Source: Streptomyces sp. Y2F8-2 (lineage in GTDB: Bacteria > Actinomycetota > Actinomycetes > Streptomycetales > Streptomycetaceae). From it: a DNA stretch of 64,000 bases. The notes beneath the pieces are model-generated. The model searched no databases and had not been told where the DNA came from. It saw only the letters and a list, made by a program, of their open reading frames with translations. Position 1 is the stretch's first letter, and each line of letters starts with the position of its first letter. A program made the translations under genes and the position numbers. Where the stretch lies: positions 47,282 to 111,281 of the forward strand of contig NZ_BNGS01000016.1 in assembly GCF_014905555.1 (NCBI RefSeq), written 5' to 3'. Of this stretch, positions 33,267 through 41,083 are shown piece by piece.

Positions 33267-33764
33267 ATGACCAGCGAATCGCTTCAGCCCGTCTCGGCGC
33301 CTGCCCGCCGCACCGTCATGACGGCGGCCGGCGTGACGGGGCTCGCCGTCGCGCTGACCGCGTGCGGAGGATCGGACGACAAGTCGTCGTCGAGCACGTC
33401 CGGTTCACAGGACAACAGCAACACCGCGAGCACCACGACCACGGGCGGGGGCGGCTCCGCCGCGGCGGGTTCCGGCGGCGCGGCCCTGGCGAAGACCTCG
33501 GACATCCCCGAGGGCGGCGGCAAGGTCTTCGCCGACCAGGGCGTGGTGGTGACCCAGCCGTCGGCGGGCACGTTCAAGGCGTTCTCCTCCAAGTGCACCC
33601 ACGCGGGCTGCGCGGTGAAGGACATCTCGAACGGTGTGATCAGCTGCCCGTGCCACGGCAGTCAGTTCTCCGCGACCGACGGCAGCGTGAAGAAGGGCCC
33701 GGCGACCCAGCCCCTGTCCGCCGCGAAGATCACCGTCTCCGGCGACGAGATCAAGCTGGCCTGA
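33267..33764 (+). CDS. Rieske [2Fe-2S] protein exported as a lipoprotein
   Basis: A 165-residue protein. RR at 14-15 and the following AAGVTGLAVALTAC suggest a Tat signal ending in lipobox LTAC (Cys33). A Ser/Thr/Gly-rich linker leads to a Rieske domain with all ligands: Cys110-x-His112, Cys127-x2-His130 and the disulphide pair Cys115/Cys129 (CTHAGC and CPCHGSQF). Such proteins transfer electrons on the outer face of the membrane; its partner is not encoded nearby. Tat export fits a cofactor folded before secretion. A ribosome site GGAAGGGAAC precedes the ATG. Confidence 0.9.
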   Translation: MTSESLQPVSAPARRTVMTAAGVTGLAVALTACGGSDDKSSSSTSGSQDNSNTASTTTTGGGGSAAAGSGGAALAKTSDIPEGGGKVFADQGVVVTQPSAGTFKAFSSKCTHAGCAVKDISNGVISCPCHGSQFSATDGSVKKGPATQPLSAAKITVSGDEIKLA

Positions 33765-33770
33765 CGTCCG

Positions 33771-34421
33771 CTAATCGCCGACCGCTGGACGCGGTGGTGC
33801 GAGGCAGGTCAGCAGCTCGTCGGTGGTCGTGATGGCGGCCACCAGGGAGAGGGTGTTGCGGATCATCGCGGGGGTGTAGTCGGTGGGCACCCCCGCGATG
33901 GCGTCAGCGGGCACGACGGCGGTGTAGCCGCGGTTGACGGCGTCGAACACCGTGTTGGGGATCGCCACGTTGGCCGAGACGCCGGTGACGATCAGGGTGC
34001 GGCAGCCCAGGTTGCGCAGCAGTGCGTCGACCTCGGTGCCCGCGAGGGGCGACAGTCCGTGCAGCCGACGGACGACGAGGTCCTCTTCCCGCACCTCGAT
34101 GGGCGCCGCGACCCGTACCGCCCTGGTGCCGGTCAGCTGCTGGACGGGCAGCCGTTCGGCGGCGCGGAAGAGGCGGGCGTTGCGGCTCGCACCGCGGCCG
34201 TCCGGGCGGCGTTCGGCGATCGCGTGGATCACCTGTACCCCGCCCTCGTGGGCGGCGGCGACCAGCCGGGCGACGTTGGCGAGCGCCCCGGAGGAGCACG
34301 CCTCGCGGGCCAGTTCGGGCAGCGCGCCGTCCGGGCCGAGGACACCGTGCTGACACTCGACGGTGAGCAGCACCGTGGCCGGAAGGTCCAGGAGGTCCCT
34401 GAGGTGTTCGCGCGACGGCAT
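33771..34421 (-). CDS. isochorismatase-like hydrolase lacking the catalytic cysteine
   Basis: A 216-residue isochorismatase-fold protein. The usual Asp of the first strand motif is replaced (VLLTVECQHGVLG, Glu rather than Asp), and the motif that carries the nucleophile reads GVSANVAIPNTVFDAVNRG, with Ala where cysteine hydrolases have Cys. The cis-peptide-type VSAN and VVPADAIAG are present, so the fold is intact. Isochorismatases such as PhzD also act without Cys, by acid catalysis. I cannot say whether this one is an isochorismatase or inactive. The start ATG has the ribosome site GGGGGAG. Divergent from an F420/PPOX gene, sharing a 21-base palindrome upstream. Confidence 0.8.
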   Translation of the reverse strand: MPSREHLRDLLDLPATVLLTVECQHGVLGPDGALPELAREACSSGALANVARLVAAAHEGGVQVIHAIAERRPDGRGASRNARLFRAAERLPVQQLTGTRAVRVAAPIEVREEDLVVRRLHGLSPLAGTEVDALLRNLGCRTLIVTGVSANVAIPNTVFDAVNRGYTAVVPADAIAGVPTDYTPAMIRNTLSLVAAITTTDELLTCLAPPRPAVGD

Positions 34422-34507
34422 GGCTCCCCCAGTCGTCGACGTCCGAGGCGGCGAGGCTAACGACCATTGCGGACGGACGGAAGACCGCCCATTCTTTTCT
34501 GACGTGA

Positions 34508-34528
34508 TGTCAGAGGATCTCTCTGACA
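34508..34528. promoter_or_regulatory. 21-base palindrome in a divergent promoter region, candidate operator
   Basis: TGTCAGAG-GATCT-CTCTGACA has perfect 8-base arms. A third half-site TCTGAC at 34498-34503 forms a second palindrome with GTCAGA (TCTGAC-GTGAT-GTCAGA, 34498-34514). The array lies between the isochorismatase-like gene and the PPOX gene. No regulator is encoded adjacent; an unlinked dimeric regulator binding two overlapping sites is implied. Confidence 0.6.
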
Positions 34529-34555
34529 CGACGTGGGAGAAGAAGAGGGGGCCGC

Positions 34556-35023
34556 ATGACCGTCACCACGCAGCGCCGGGGCCGGAAGATCATGATGACA
34601 CCGGGTGAGCTGGACGAGTTCCTCGCCGGCCAGCGCACCTGCCGGGTGGCGACCGTGTCCGCCGACGGCGCTCCGCACGTCAGCGCCCTGTGGTACGTCT
34701 GGGACGGCACCTCGCTGTGGCTGTACTCGGTCGTACGCAGCAAGCGGTGGGCGGATCTGCGTCGCGATCGACGGATCGCCGTCGTGGTGGACACGGGCGA
34801 GGAGTACGACCAGTTGCGGGGCGCCGAGCTGTCCGGCACGGCGGAGTTCGTCGGCGAGACACCGCGCACCGGGGAGCTGTGCGCGGAACTCGACGTGCCG
34901 GAGATGCTGTTCGCCCGCAAGAACTTCGGCCTGGAGGAGATGCCGCACGACGGCCGCCACGCCTGGATCCGGCTGACCCCGACGAAGATCGTCTCCTGGG
35001 ACTTCCGCAAGCTGGGCGGGTAG
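34556..35023 (+). CDS. PPOX-class (split beta-barrel) F420- or FMN-dependent enzyme
   Basis: A 155-residue split-barrel flavoprotein-type domain. Residues about 17-130 show the family pattern: LDEFLAGQRTCRVATVSADGAPHVSALWYVWDGTSLWLYS, KRWADLRRDRRIAVVVDTGEEYDQLRGAELSGTAEF, and the end HAWIRLTPTKIVSWDFRKLGG, in which K-W-D-F/K-L-G-G is the usual F420-dependent ending. In Actinobacteria this class reduces or oxidises small molecules with F420. A strong ribosome site (AAGAAGAGGGGG) precedes ATG 34556. It converges on LysR 6 bases beyond its stop. Confidence 0.85.
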   Translation: MTVTTQRRGRKIMMTPGELDEFLAGQRTCRVATVSADGAPHVSALWYVWDGTSLWLYSVVRSKRWADLRRDRRIAVVVDTGEEYDQLRGAELSGTAEFVGETPRTGELCAELDVPEMLFARKNFGLEEMPHDGRHAWIRLTPTKIVSWDFRKLGG

Positions 35024-35029
35024 GCTTCC

Positions 35030-35947
35030 CTACCCGCTCACCCGGGCCGTCACGGCCTCGCCTGCGGCGCGCAACGCCTCCACCGCCGCCCGGATCGAGG
35101 GGCGGCGGTCGGCGTCGGCCCGCCACACCACATAGACGTGCCGTCGCACCTGCTGCCGAACGGGCACGGTCACCACTCCCCCGGGAACCGGGTCGCGCCC
35201 GAGGCGCGGTGCGATGCACACCCCGAGCCCGGCGGCGACCAGCCCGAGCTGGGTGTGCGTCTCCCCGGCGCGGTGGCCGACGCACGGCTCGATGCCCTTG
35301 GAACGCAGGGTGAACATGAGCCACTCATGGCAGAACTCGCCGTCGCCCCACGTGATCCACTCATCCTCGGCGAACTCCTCCAGGCCGACCTCCGCCCGGT
35401 TCGCGAGCCGGTGCCCGGCCGGCATCGCCACATCCGCCGGATCGTCCAGGATCGCCGCCTTCACCAAGCCGTCCGGCAGCGGCATCGGCTTGTTGTACCA
35501 GTCGAGGACGACCGCGAGGTCCAGGTCGCCGCGCACCACGCCCGCCACCCCGTCCTCGGGTTCCAGCTCGCTCGAGCGCAGCCGCAGCGCGGGATGGTCG
35601 GCGCGCAGCGCGGCCAGCGCGGTGGGGAACAGTCCGCGGGCGGCCGTGGGGAAGGCCGACAGGCGCAGTTCACCCGCCACCTGCCCGCGCTGTGCCTCCA
35701 GGTCGGCCTGGGCGAGTTCGACCTGCGACAGGATCCGCGCCGCGTGCTCGGCGAGCAGCCGGCCCGCGTCCGTGAGCCGCACCCCGCGCCCGTTCCTGGC
35801 CAGCAGTCGCTGCCCCACCTCACGCTCCAGTTTGGCCATCTGCTGGGAGACGGCCGAGGTGGTCACGTGCAGTCCCTCGGCGGCGCCGCTGACCGAGCCG
35901 TGCCGGGCGAGGGCGTCGAGGGTGCGCAGACGCTCGAGGTTCAACAT
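35030..35947 (-). CDS. LysR-family transcriptional regulator
   Basis: A 305-residue regulator. The winged helix-turn-helix is at 4-62 (LERLRTLDALARHGSVSGAAEGLHVTTSAVSQQMAKLEREVGQRLL), the effector domain from about 90. It is divergent from an EamA exporter gene with CTACGAGAT sites between them, so it probably controls that gene and itself. The stop nearly meets the convergent PPOX stop. Confidence 0.9.
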   Translation of the reverse strand: MLNLERLRTLDALARHGSVSGAAEGLHVTTSAVSQQMAKLEREVGQRLLARNGRGVRLTDAGRLLAEHAARILSQVELAQADLEAQRGQVAGELRLSAFPTAARGLFPTALAALRADHPALRLRSSELEPEDGVAGVVRGDLDLAVVLDWYNKPMPLPDGLVKAAILDDPADVAMPAGHRLANRAEVGLEEFAEDEWITWGDGEFCHEWLMFTLRSKGIEPCVGHRAGETHTQLGLVAAGLGVCIAPRLGRDPVPGGVVTVPVRQQVRRHVYVVWRADADRRPSIRAAVEALRAAGEAVTARVSG

Positions 35948-35958
35948 GTAAGCAATTC

Positions 35959-36000
35959 TACGAGATACCGAGTGCGAAATCTCGATTGTGCTACGAGATC
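35959..36000. promoter_or_regulatory. LysR operator region in the LysR/EamA divergent gap
   Basis: Direct repeat CTACGAGAT at 35959-35967 and 35992-36000, plus CGAGAT (35962-35967) paired with ATCTCG (35980-35985) as an inverted repeat. Such spaced sites are usual for LysR-type regulators in divergent regions of this size (75 bases). Confidence 0.6.
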
Positions 36001-36021
36001 GTCTGGGTCATCGTGGGGACC

Positions 36022-36969
36022 ATGAGCACCGTCTCCACTCCCCGAACCGTCACCGCCCCCACCACCGCCCCTCGCCGCCGGGCCGCCCTCGACTGGCGGA
36101 TCCGCTTCGGTGCCCTCTCGCTGATCTGGGGTTTCAGCTTCCTGTTCATCAAGGTCGGCACGGAGGCGTACGCCCCGTTCCAGGTCACGCTCGGCCGACT
36201 GGTCTTCGGCACGGCGGTGCTCGCCGTCGCCATGGCGGTCAAGCGCGAGCGCCTGCCGCGCTCCGCCCGCACCTGGGGACATCTGGCGGTCGCGGGGTTC
36301 CTCCTCAACGCGCTGCCGTTCTCTCTCTTCGCCTACGCGGAGCTCACGATCCCGTCCACGCTCGCCGGGATATGCAACGCGACCTCGCCGCTGTGGGGCA
36401 TGGCCCTGTCCCTGGTGGCGCTCTCGGAGGACCGGCCGACGCGGCGCCGGGTGGCAGGGCTCGGCATCGGCTTCCTCGGCGTGCTGACGGTGCTCGGCGC
36501 CTGGCAGGGCTTCCACGGCCTGGACCTGACGGGCACGGCGCTGGCCCTGCTCGCCTCGCTGAGCTACCCGGTGGGCTGGATCTACGTCCGCCGCACCCTG
36601 GCCGGTTCCGCCCACTCCCACCTGTCGCTGACGGGCGGCCAGTTGCTGCTGGCCACGCTGCAACTGGCCGTCGTCACGCCGGTCTTCACCACCCTGCCCA
36701 CGCACGTCGCGGTCCTGCCCCTGCTGGCCATCGCCGCGCTGGGCGCGCTCGGCACGGGTGTGGCGATGCTGGTCCAGTACGGCCTGGTCGCCGAGGTCGG
36801 CCCCACGACGGCGCAGATGGTCACGTACTTCGTCCCGGTCGTCGCCATCGCCGCGGGCGTGGCGGTCCTCGGCGAGTCGCTGACCTGGTCGACACCGGTC
36901 GGCGCACTGATCGTCCTGGCGGGCGCGGCACTGACCCAGTCCCGCCCCAAGGTCGAGACCGGGAGCTAG
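36022..36969 (+). CDS. EamA/DMT-family transporter
   Basis: A 315-residue exporter with ten predicted membrane segments in two EamA repeats. Segment 1 is FGALSLIWGFSFLFIKVGTEAYAP, the typical start; the second repeat begins near LTGTALALLASLSYPVGWIYVRRTLAG. Members export amino acids or small metabolites; the substrate is unknown. ATG 36022, with GTGGGGACC upstream, is chosen over one 36 bases earlier that lies within the LysR operator. Controlled probably by the divergent LysR gene. Confidence 0.87.
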   Translation: MSTVSTPRTVTAPTTAPRRRAALDWRIRFGALSLIWGFSFLFIKVGTEAYAPFQVTLGRLVFGTAVLAVAMAVKRERLPRSARTWGHLAVAGFLLNALPFSLFAYAELTIPSTLAGICNATSPLWGMALSLVALSEDRPTRRRVAGLGIGFLGVLTVLGAWQGFHGLDLTGTALALLASLSYPVGWIYVRRTLAGSAHSHLSLTGGQLLLATLQLAVVTPVFTTLPTHVAVLPLLAIAALGALGTGVAMLVQYGLVAEVGPTTAQMVTYFVPVVAIAAGVAVLGESLTWSTPVGALIVLAGAALTQSRPKVETGS

Positions 36970-37044
36970 GTGTGCTGTTCGGGCAGGTTGGTGACGCGGC
37001 TGGCAACGTTTGCCCGTCAAGGAGCGGCGTCCGGTGCCTGCTCT

Positions 37045-37077
37045 GGGGGTACCCCCTGCTCGAAGAGCTTGGGGGAG
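37045..37077. repeat. GGGGGTACCCCC palindrome with nested hairpin
   Basis: GGGGGTACCCCC (37045-37056) is a perfect palindrome; CCCCCTGCTC (37052-37061) can also pair with GAGCTTGGGGG (37065-37075) around GAA. Sequences of this style are dispersed between Streptomyces genes. Here it sits between the EamA stop and the MocR stop and could act as a bidirectional terminator. Confidence 0.6.
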
Positions 37078-37180
37078 TGCCGGCCGGAAGTCCTCGTACT
37101 GGACGCACTCGGGCTTTCGGCCGGTGCGCCGAGAGGGCCTGCCGGGCGTCGCGACGGGGCGGACGTCGCCTGTTGCGGCA

Positions 37181-38512
37181 CTAGACATAGCTCCGCCCTG
37201 GGCCCGGCCCCAGGGCGGAGGCCACCGCGTCCGCCAGGGGCCCGGTGTCGTCCGCGGTCAGGGTCGAGACGGTGATCCGGATGCCGGGCGGCGCGCTCAG
37301 CCGGAAGCGGGCGCCGGGCGCGACGGCCCAGCCGGCGTGCAGCAGCCGGGCTACCGCGCCGGTCTCGTCGGGCACCGGCACCCACACGTTCATGCCGGTG
37401 ACGCCGTGGGCCGTGACACCGCGCTCGGCGAGCGCGTCGATCAGCGCGCAGCGGCGCCGGCCGTACTCCGCGGCGACCGCCCGCGCGTCCACCGTGTCGT
37501 CCGTCCACAGACGGACCACCGCACGCTGCACGAACCGGCTCACCCACCCGGGCCCGAGCCGCTGCCGCCCGCGCACGCGGTCGACGGTGACGGTGTCCCC
37601 GGTGAGCACCGCGAGCCGCAGGTCGGGGCCGTACGCCTTGGCGACCGAGCGGACCAGGGCCCAGTGCCGGGTGGCCCCGGCGAGGGGGTGGAGGGGCACG
37701 TCGACGATCCCGTGGCCGTGGTCGTCCTCGATCAGCAGAGTCCCCGGATGCTCCCGCAGCACGGCTCGCAGGGCACGCGCGCGGGGGGCGCTCACCGCCG
37801 CGCCGGTCGGGTTCTGCGCCCGATCCGTGACGATGAGGGCACGCGCACCGGCCTCCAGGGCCGCCCGTACGGCGTCGGGCAGGGGCCCCTCGTCGTCGAC
37901 GCCGACAGGGACCGTGCGCAGTCCGAGCGCCGGCACCAGGTCGAGGGTCCTGCCCCAGCCGGGATCCTCGACGGCGACGGCGTCCCCGGTCTTCAGATGG
38001 GCGGCGAGCACCCGTTCGACAGCGTCGAGCGATCCGGAGACGACGGCGAGCGGGCCGTCCGGCACCCCGTCGGCGTCCAGCGCGGCCCGCGAGAGCCGCG
38101 CCAGCTCCGGTTCCACGGCGACGTCGCCGTACAGCACCGGTGCGCGGTCGCCCTCGGCGGCGGCCGCCGCGAACGCCTTCGCCAGTGAGGGCAGCAGGGC
38201 CGGATCCGGGTTGCCGCTCGACACGTCGCGTACGCCTTCGGGCACGTCCACACGGATGTGGTCCCGGCCCGTCGTGGCCGGCGCCGGCCGTACCCGGCTG
38301 CCGCGGCGTCCGGCGGTCTCGATGACGCCGCGCTCCCGGAGGATGCGGTAGGCGGCCGCGACGGTGTTGGGATTGACGCCCAACTCGACGGCCAACTCCC
38401 GTTGCGGCGGGAGCAGTTCGCCTGGCTCCAGCTCGCCGGTACCGACCGCATGCTCGACGCCGGCCGCAATCTCCGCTGCGCGCCGTCCTGTGAACCGATA
38501 TCCTCCTAGCAC
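37181..38512 (-). CDS. MocR-type GntR/aminotransferase-like regulator
   Basis: A 443-residue fusion. Residues 10-75 are a GntR winged helix (ELLPPQRELAVELGVNPNTVAAAYRILRERGVIETAG); residues 90-440 are a fold-type I aminotransferase domain with the PLP-binding lysine at 292 (VRSVAKAYGPDLRL). MocR regulators usually sense pyridoxal phosphate or an amine/amino acid and often control vitamin B6 or GABA genes. Divergent from two FMN-binding-type genes. The only suitable start is GTG 38512, which falls seven bases after CATAAT on the same strand, so translation is probably leaderless. Confidence 0.9.
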   Translation of the reverse strand: MLGGYRFTGRRAAEIAAGVEHAVGTGELEPGELLPPQRELAVELGVNPNTVAAAYRILRERGVIETAGRRGSRVRPAPATTGRDHIRVDVPEGVRDVSSGNPDPALLPSLAKAFAAAAAEGDRAPVLYGDVAVEPELARLSRAALDADGVPDGPLAVVSGSLDAVERVLAAHLKTGDAVAVEDPGWGRTLDLVPALGLRTVPVGVDDEGPLPDAVRAALEAGARALIVTDRAQNPTGAAVSAPRARALRAVLREHPGTLLIEDDHGHGIVDVPLHPLAGATRHWALVRSVAKAYGPDLRLAVLTGDTVTVDRVRGRQRLGPGWVSRFVQRAVVRLWTDDTVDARAVAAEYGRRRCALIDALAERGVTAHGVTGMNVWVPVPDETGAVARLLHAGWAVAPGARFRLSAPPGIRITVSTLTADDTGPLADAVASALGPGPGRSYV

Positions 38513-38523
38513 AAAGCAGATTA

Positions 38524-38535
38524 TGCACTAGTGCA
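38524..38535. promoter_or_regulatory. 12-base palindrome between MocR and PPOX genes
   Basis: TGCACTAGTGCA is a perfect palindrome that abuts the MocR -10-like CATAAT. Autoregulation by the MocR protein is the likeliest role. MocR sites are usually direct repeats, so a different dimeric protein is possible. Confidence 0.55.
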
Positions 38536-38548
38536 ATGGAGGGCGCAC

Positions 38549-39247
38549 ATGCAGGGGGCGCACATGCAGGGGAACCGACAGACGACACCGCGGCCCGCCG
38601 TCTACACCCCGACCGACCGCACCGTCCCCACGCGCTCCGCGGGCCGTGCGTCGTACGACAAGGAACTGGTGCACGCGATACTCGACGAGGGCTACGTCTG
38701 CCATCTCGGCTTCGTCCGCGACGGCGCGCCGGTCGTGCTGCCCACGCTGTACGGCCGGGTCGGCGAGCGGCTGTACGTCCACGGTTCGACCGGCTCACGT
38801 CCGCTGCGGATGACCGGCGAGGCCGACCCCGGGCTTCCGGTCTGCCTGACGGTGACGCACGTCGACGGCCTGGTCCTGGCCCGCTCGGCCTTCCACCACT
38901 CGATCAACTACCGCTCCGTGGTGGTGCACGGCATCGCCCACCAGGTCACGGACCCCGAGGAGAAGCGCACGGCCCTGGACGCGCTGGTCGACCACGTCGT
39001 GCCGGGCCGCTCACGCGACTCCCGGCCCGCCGACAAGAAGGAGCTGGCCGCCACCGCCGTGATCCGCCTCGACCTGGACGAGGTCTCCGCCAAGCTCCGC
39101 ACCGGCGGCGTGAACGACGAGCCCGAGGACCTCTCACTCCCCCACTGGGCCGGCGTGGTCCCGGTCCGCAGGGAGTACGGCACCCCGCTCCCGGACGCCG
39201 GCCTGGCACCCGGCACCGGCCTGCCGGACTACCTGGCGGCCCTGTGA
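38549..39247 (+). CDS. pyridoxamine 5'-phosphate oxidase-like FMN-binding protein
   Basis: A 232-residue split-barrel protein of the NimA/PPOX-related type. DKELVHAILDEGYVCHLGFVRDGAPVVLPTLYGRVGERLYVHGSTGSRPLRM (about 40-92) is the FMN-binding half; LARSAFHHSINYRSVVVHG with its histidines follows. A 15-base tandem duplication (38542-38571) repeats GGCGCACATGCAGGG, giving two ATG codons each with a ribosome site: ATG 38549 (GGAGGG upstream) and ATG 38564. I chose the first. It is the first gene of a pair with the PaiB-like gene (stop and start share TGATG). Confidence 0.85.
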   Translation: MQGAHMQGNRQTTPRPAVYTPTDRTVPTRSAGRASYDKELVHAILDEGYVCHLGFVRDGAPVVLPTLYGRVGERLYVHGSTGSRPLRMTGEADPGLPVCLTVTHVDGLVLARSAFHHSINYRSVVVHGIAHQVTDPEEKRTALDALVDHVVPGRSRDSRPADKKELAATAVIRLDLDEVSAKLRTGGVNDEPEDLSLPHWAGVVPVRREYGTPLPDAGLAPGTGLPDYLAAL

Positions 39248-39894
39248 TGCTGATCCGTCCCTGGGACGCGCCCCGCGACGACACGGAGTGGCAACGCTGG
39301 CTCGCCGCCCATGACTTCGGGCAACTCGCCGTGAACGGACCGCCGGGCGAGCCGCCTTACGTGCAGCCGCTGCACTTCGCGTACGACGCCGGGCGCGGCG
39401 AGGCCGTCACCCACCTCGCCCGCCCCAACCCGCTCTGGACCGCTCTGGAGGCGAACCCCCGGGTACTGCTCAGCGTGGTCGACGACTACGTGTATGTGCC
39501 CGGCCCTTGGCAGGCCCCGGCCGGCGCCCCGTCCGAGCACGGCGTGCCGACGAGTTTCTACGCGGCCGTCCAGCTCCGGTGCATCGCCCATGTGGTGGAC
39601 GACGCGCCCGGCAAGGCGGAGCTGCTGAACCGCCAGATGGGCCACTTCCAGCCGGAGGGCGGCTCCGCACGGGCGGCGGCGGGCGAGGCGCCGTACGGCC
39701 GCATGCTGTCCGGGATCCGCGGTCTGCGGCTCGAAGTGACCGATGTCCGGGCGAAGTTCAAGTACGCGAGCCACAAGGCGGAAGAGGTGCAGGACCGGAT
39801 CGTGGCGGGCCTCGAGGCGCGGGGCGGCGTGCGGGACACGGCGGCCCGGGAGCACCAGTTGCGCAGGCGGGGAGTGTGGTCCCCGGACCGGTGA
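39247..39894 (+). CDS. PaiB-like FMN-binding protein
   Basis: A 215-residue protein of the FMN-binding negative regulator (PaiB) family, recognised from WLAAHDFGQLAVNGPPGEPPYVQPLHFAYDAGRGEAVTHLARPNPLW, VVDDYVYVPGPW, VPTSFYAAVQLRCIAHVVDD and the end LRLEVTDVRAKFKYASHKAEEVQDRIVAGLEARG, the C-terminal helix typical of the family. Function in Streptomyces is unknown; Bacillus PaiB represses sporulation-related genes. Translation is coupled to the upstream PPOX gene. A shared regulator (MocR) is inferred from the divergent layout. Confidence 0.85.
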   Translation: MLIRPWDAPRDDTEWQRWLAAHDFGQLAVNGPPGEPPYVQPLHFAYDAGRGEAVTHLARPNPLWTALEANPRVLLSVVDDYVYVPGPWQAPAGAPSEHGVPTSFYAAVQLRCIAHVVDDAPGKAELLNRQMGHFQPEGGSARAAAGEAPYGRMLSGIRGLRLEVTDVRAKFKYASHKAEEVQDRIVAGLEARGGVRDTAAREHQLRRRGVWSPDR

Positions 39895-39900
39895 GGTGCC

Positions 39901-39937
39901 GGTGCGGGGTCCTGCACGGCCTCGTGGAACCCGCACC
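39901..39937. terminator. bidirectional hairpin between PaiB-like and EamA genes
   Basis: GGTGCGGGGTCC (39901-39912) and GGAACCCGCACC (39926-39937) form a 12-base stem with one mismatch between the two converging stops. Confidence 0.8.
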
Positions 39938-39948
39938 CCTCAGTCCCG

Positions 39949-40902
39949 TCACACCGGGACCGCTTCGTCCTCCGCCGCCCGCGCCTGCCGCGCCTCCGCG
40001 AGCGCGAGCCCCGCGACCGAACCGAGCATCAGTGCCGTGCCGGCGAGCGTCGCCGCCGTGAGTCGCTCACCGAGCAGGGCGATGGCCAGGACCGCCGCGC
40101 CGACCGGCTCGAGCAGCATGATCACGGACACGGTGGCGGACCGTACGACTGCCGCGCCCGCGAAGTACAGGGCGTAGGCCAGGGCCGTGGGCACCGCCGC
40201 GATGTACGCCAACAGCCCCACGAGCACGGCGGGGTGGGCGGCGTGCGGCAGCAGCCCCTCGTCCAGTGCGAGCGGCAGCAGGCACAGACTGGTGACCGCG
40301 AACGCCGGCACGGTCGTTGCGGGCCCGTCGACCGCGCCGCCGCGCCCCCACCACCGGGTGAGCAGCGTCATGACGCTGTAGCCGGCCGCCGACACGACCC
40401 CGAGCACCACACCCCACGGGCGCACGGTCGCGCCACCGCCGCCGAGCACGAGCACCCCCAGTCCGGCGAGCGCCCCGGCGACGGCGGTCACACCGCCGCC
40501 GCCGAGCCGTTCCCCCAGGGTGATACGGGCGCCGAGGGCGATCAGGACGGGCCCGGCGCCGAGAGTGACGACGGTCGCCACCGCGAGCCCGGTGGCGGAA
40601 ACGGCCGCGAAGTAGGCGGTTTGGAAGACGGCGAGTCCCAGCCCGGTGACACAGGCCCGCAGCGCCCTGCGGCCGAACGGCCCGGGTGCGGCGGCGCGGG
40701 CGGCACGCGGGCGCATCAGGCGGGCGGCGACCAGCAGCACGAGCCCGGACGCGCAGCGCCAGAAGGACAGGGCGACAGGGCCCATGTCACTGGCCCGGTA
40801 GACCAGGGATCCGGCCGCGCCCGCGGTCCCCCAGGCGGTACCGGCGACGATCAGATAGAGAAGGCCTCGCCCGACGGGCAGGCCGGAGGCGACATTCGAC
40901 AC
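39949..40902 (-). CDS. EamA/DMT-family transporter
   Basis: A 317-residue, ten-segment exporter. Starts GTG 40902 with GCGGAGAC ahead. First segment GLLYLIVAGTAWGTAGAAGSLVY; second repeat around VLGVVSAAGYSVMTLLTRWW. The end LMLGSVAGLALAEARQARAAEDEA is cytoplasmic. A small metabolite exporter of unknown substrate. It is the second of two EamA genes on this strand, separated from the next by 181 bases that hold a strong hairpin, so each has its own promoter. Confidence 0.87.
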   Translation of the reverse strand: MSNVASGLPVGRGLLYLIVAGTAWGTAGAAGSLVYRASDMGPVALSFWRCASGLVLLVAARLMRPRAARAAAPGPFGRRALRACVTGLGLAVFQTAYFAAVSATGLAVATVVTLGAGPVLIALGARITLGERLGGGGVTAVAGALAGLGVLVLGGGGATVRPWGVVLGVVSAAGYSVMTLLTRWWGRGGAVDGPATTVPAFAVTSLCLLPLALDEGLLPHAAHPAVLVGLLAYIAAVPTALAYALYFAGAAVVRSATVSVIMLLEPVGAAVLAIALLGERLTAATLAGTALMLGSVAGLALAEARQARAAEDEAVPV

Positions 40903-40921
40903 GAGTTGTCTCCGCAGAGGT

Positions 40922-40972
40922 GCAGAAGTTCGGCAGGGGACCCGTCATGCGCCGGGTCCGTGGACTTCTTCT
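40922..40972. promoter_or_regulatory. long hairpin upstream of the EamA gene
   Basis: GGACCCG (40938-40944) and CGGGTCC (40953-40959) are perfect, enclosed by AGAAGT (40924-40929) and ACTTCT (40964-40969). The hairpin begins 20 bases before the transporter start and could be a leader attenuator or the terminator of the EamA gene upstream, whose stop lies 112 bases away on the same strand. A 42-residue Arg-rich plus-strand frame with a ribosome site (ATG 40947) also begins inside it; I do not count it as a gene. Confidence 0.45.
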
Positions 40973-41083
40973 GCGGGCAGCACACCGCTGCGCCCGGCGC
41001 TTGGCCGAGCGCGGTTTCCGGAGGGCCCGCCTCAGGCGGCCGGAGGCGGAAGAACGAGTGCGTCCGAATGCATGATCCGTACC

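Noticed and set aside
40947..41075. 42-residue Arg-rich plus-strand frame with a ribosome site
   Set aside because: Starts inside a hairpin, is mostly Arg/Ala/Leu, and no promoter or conservation is evident.
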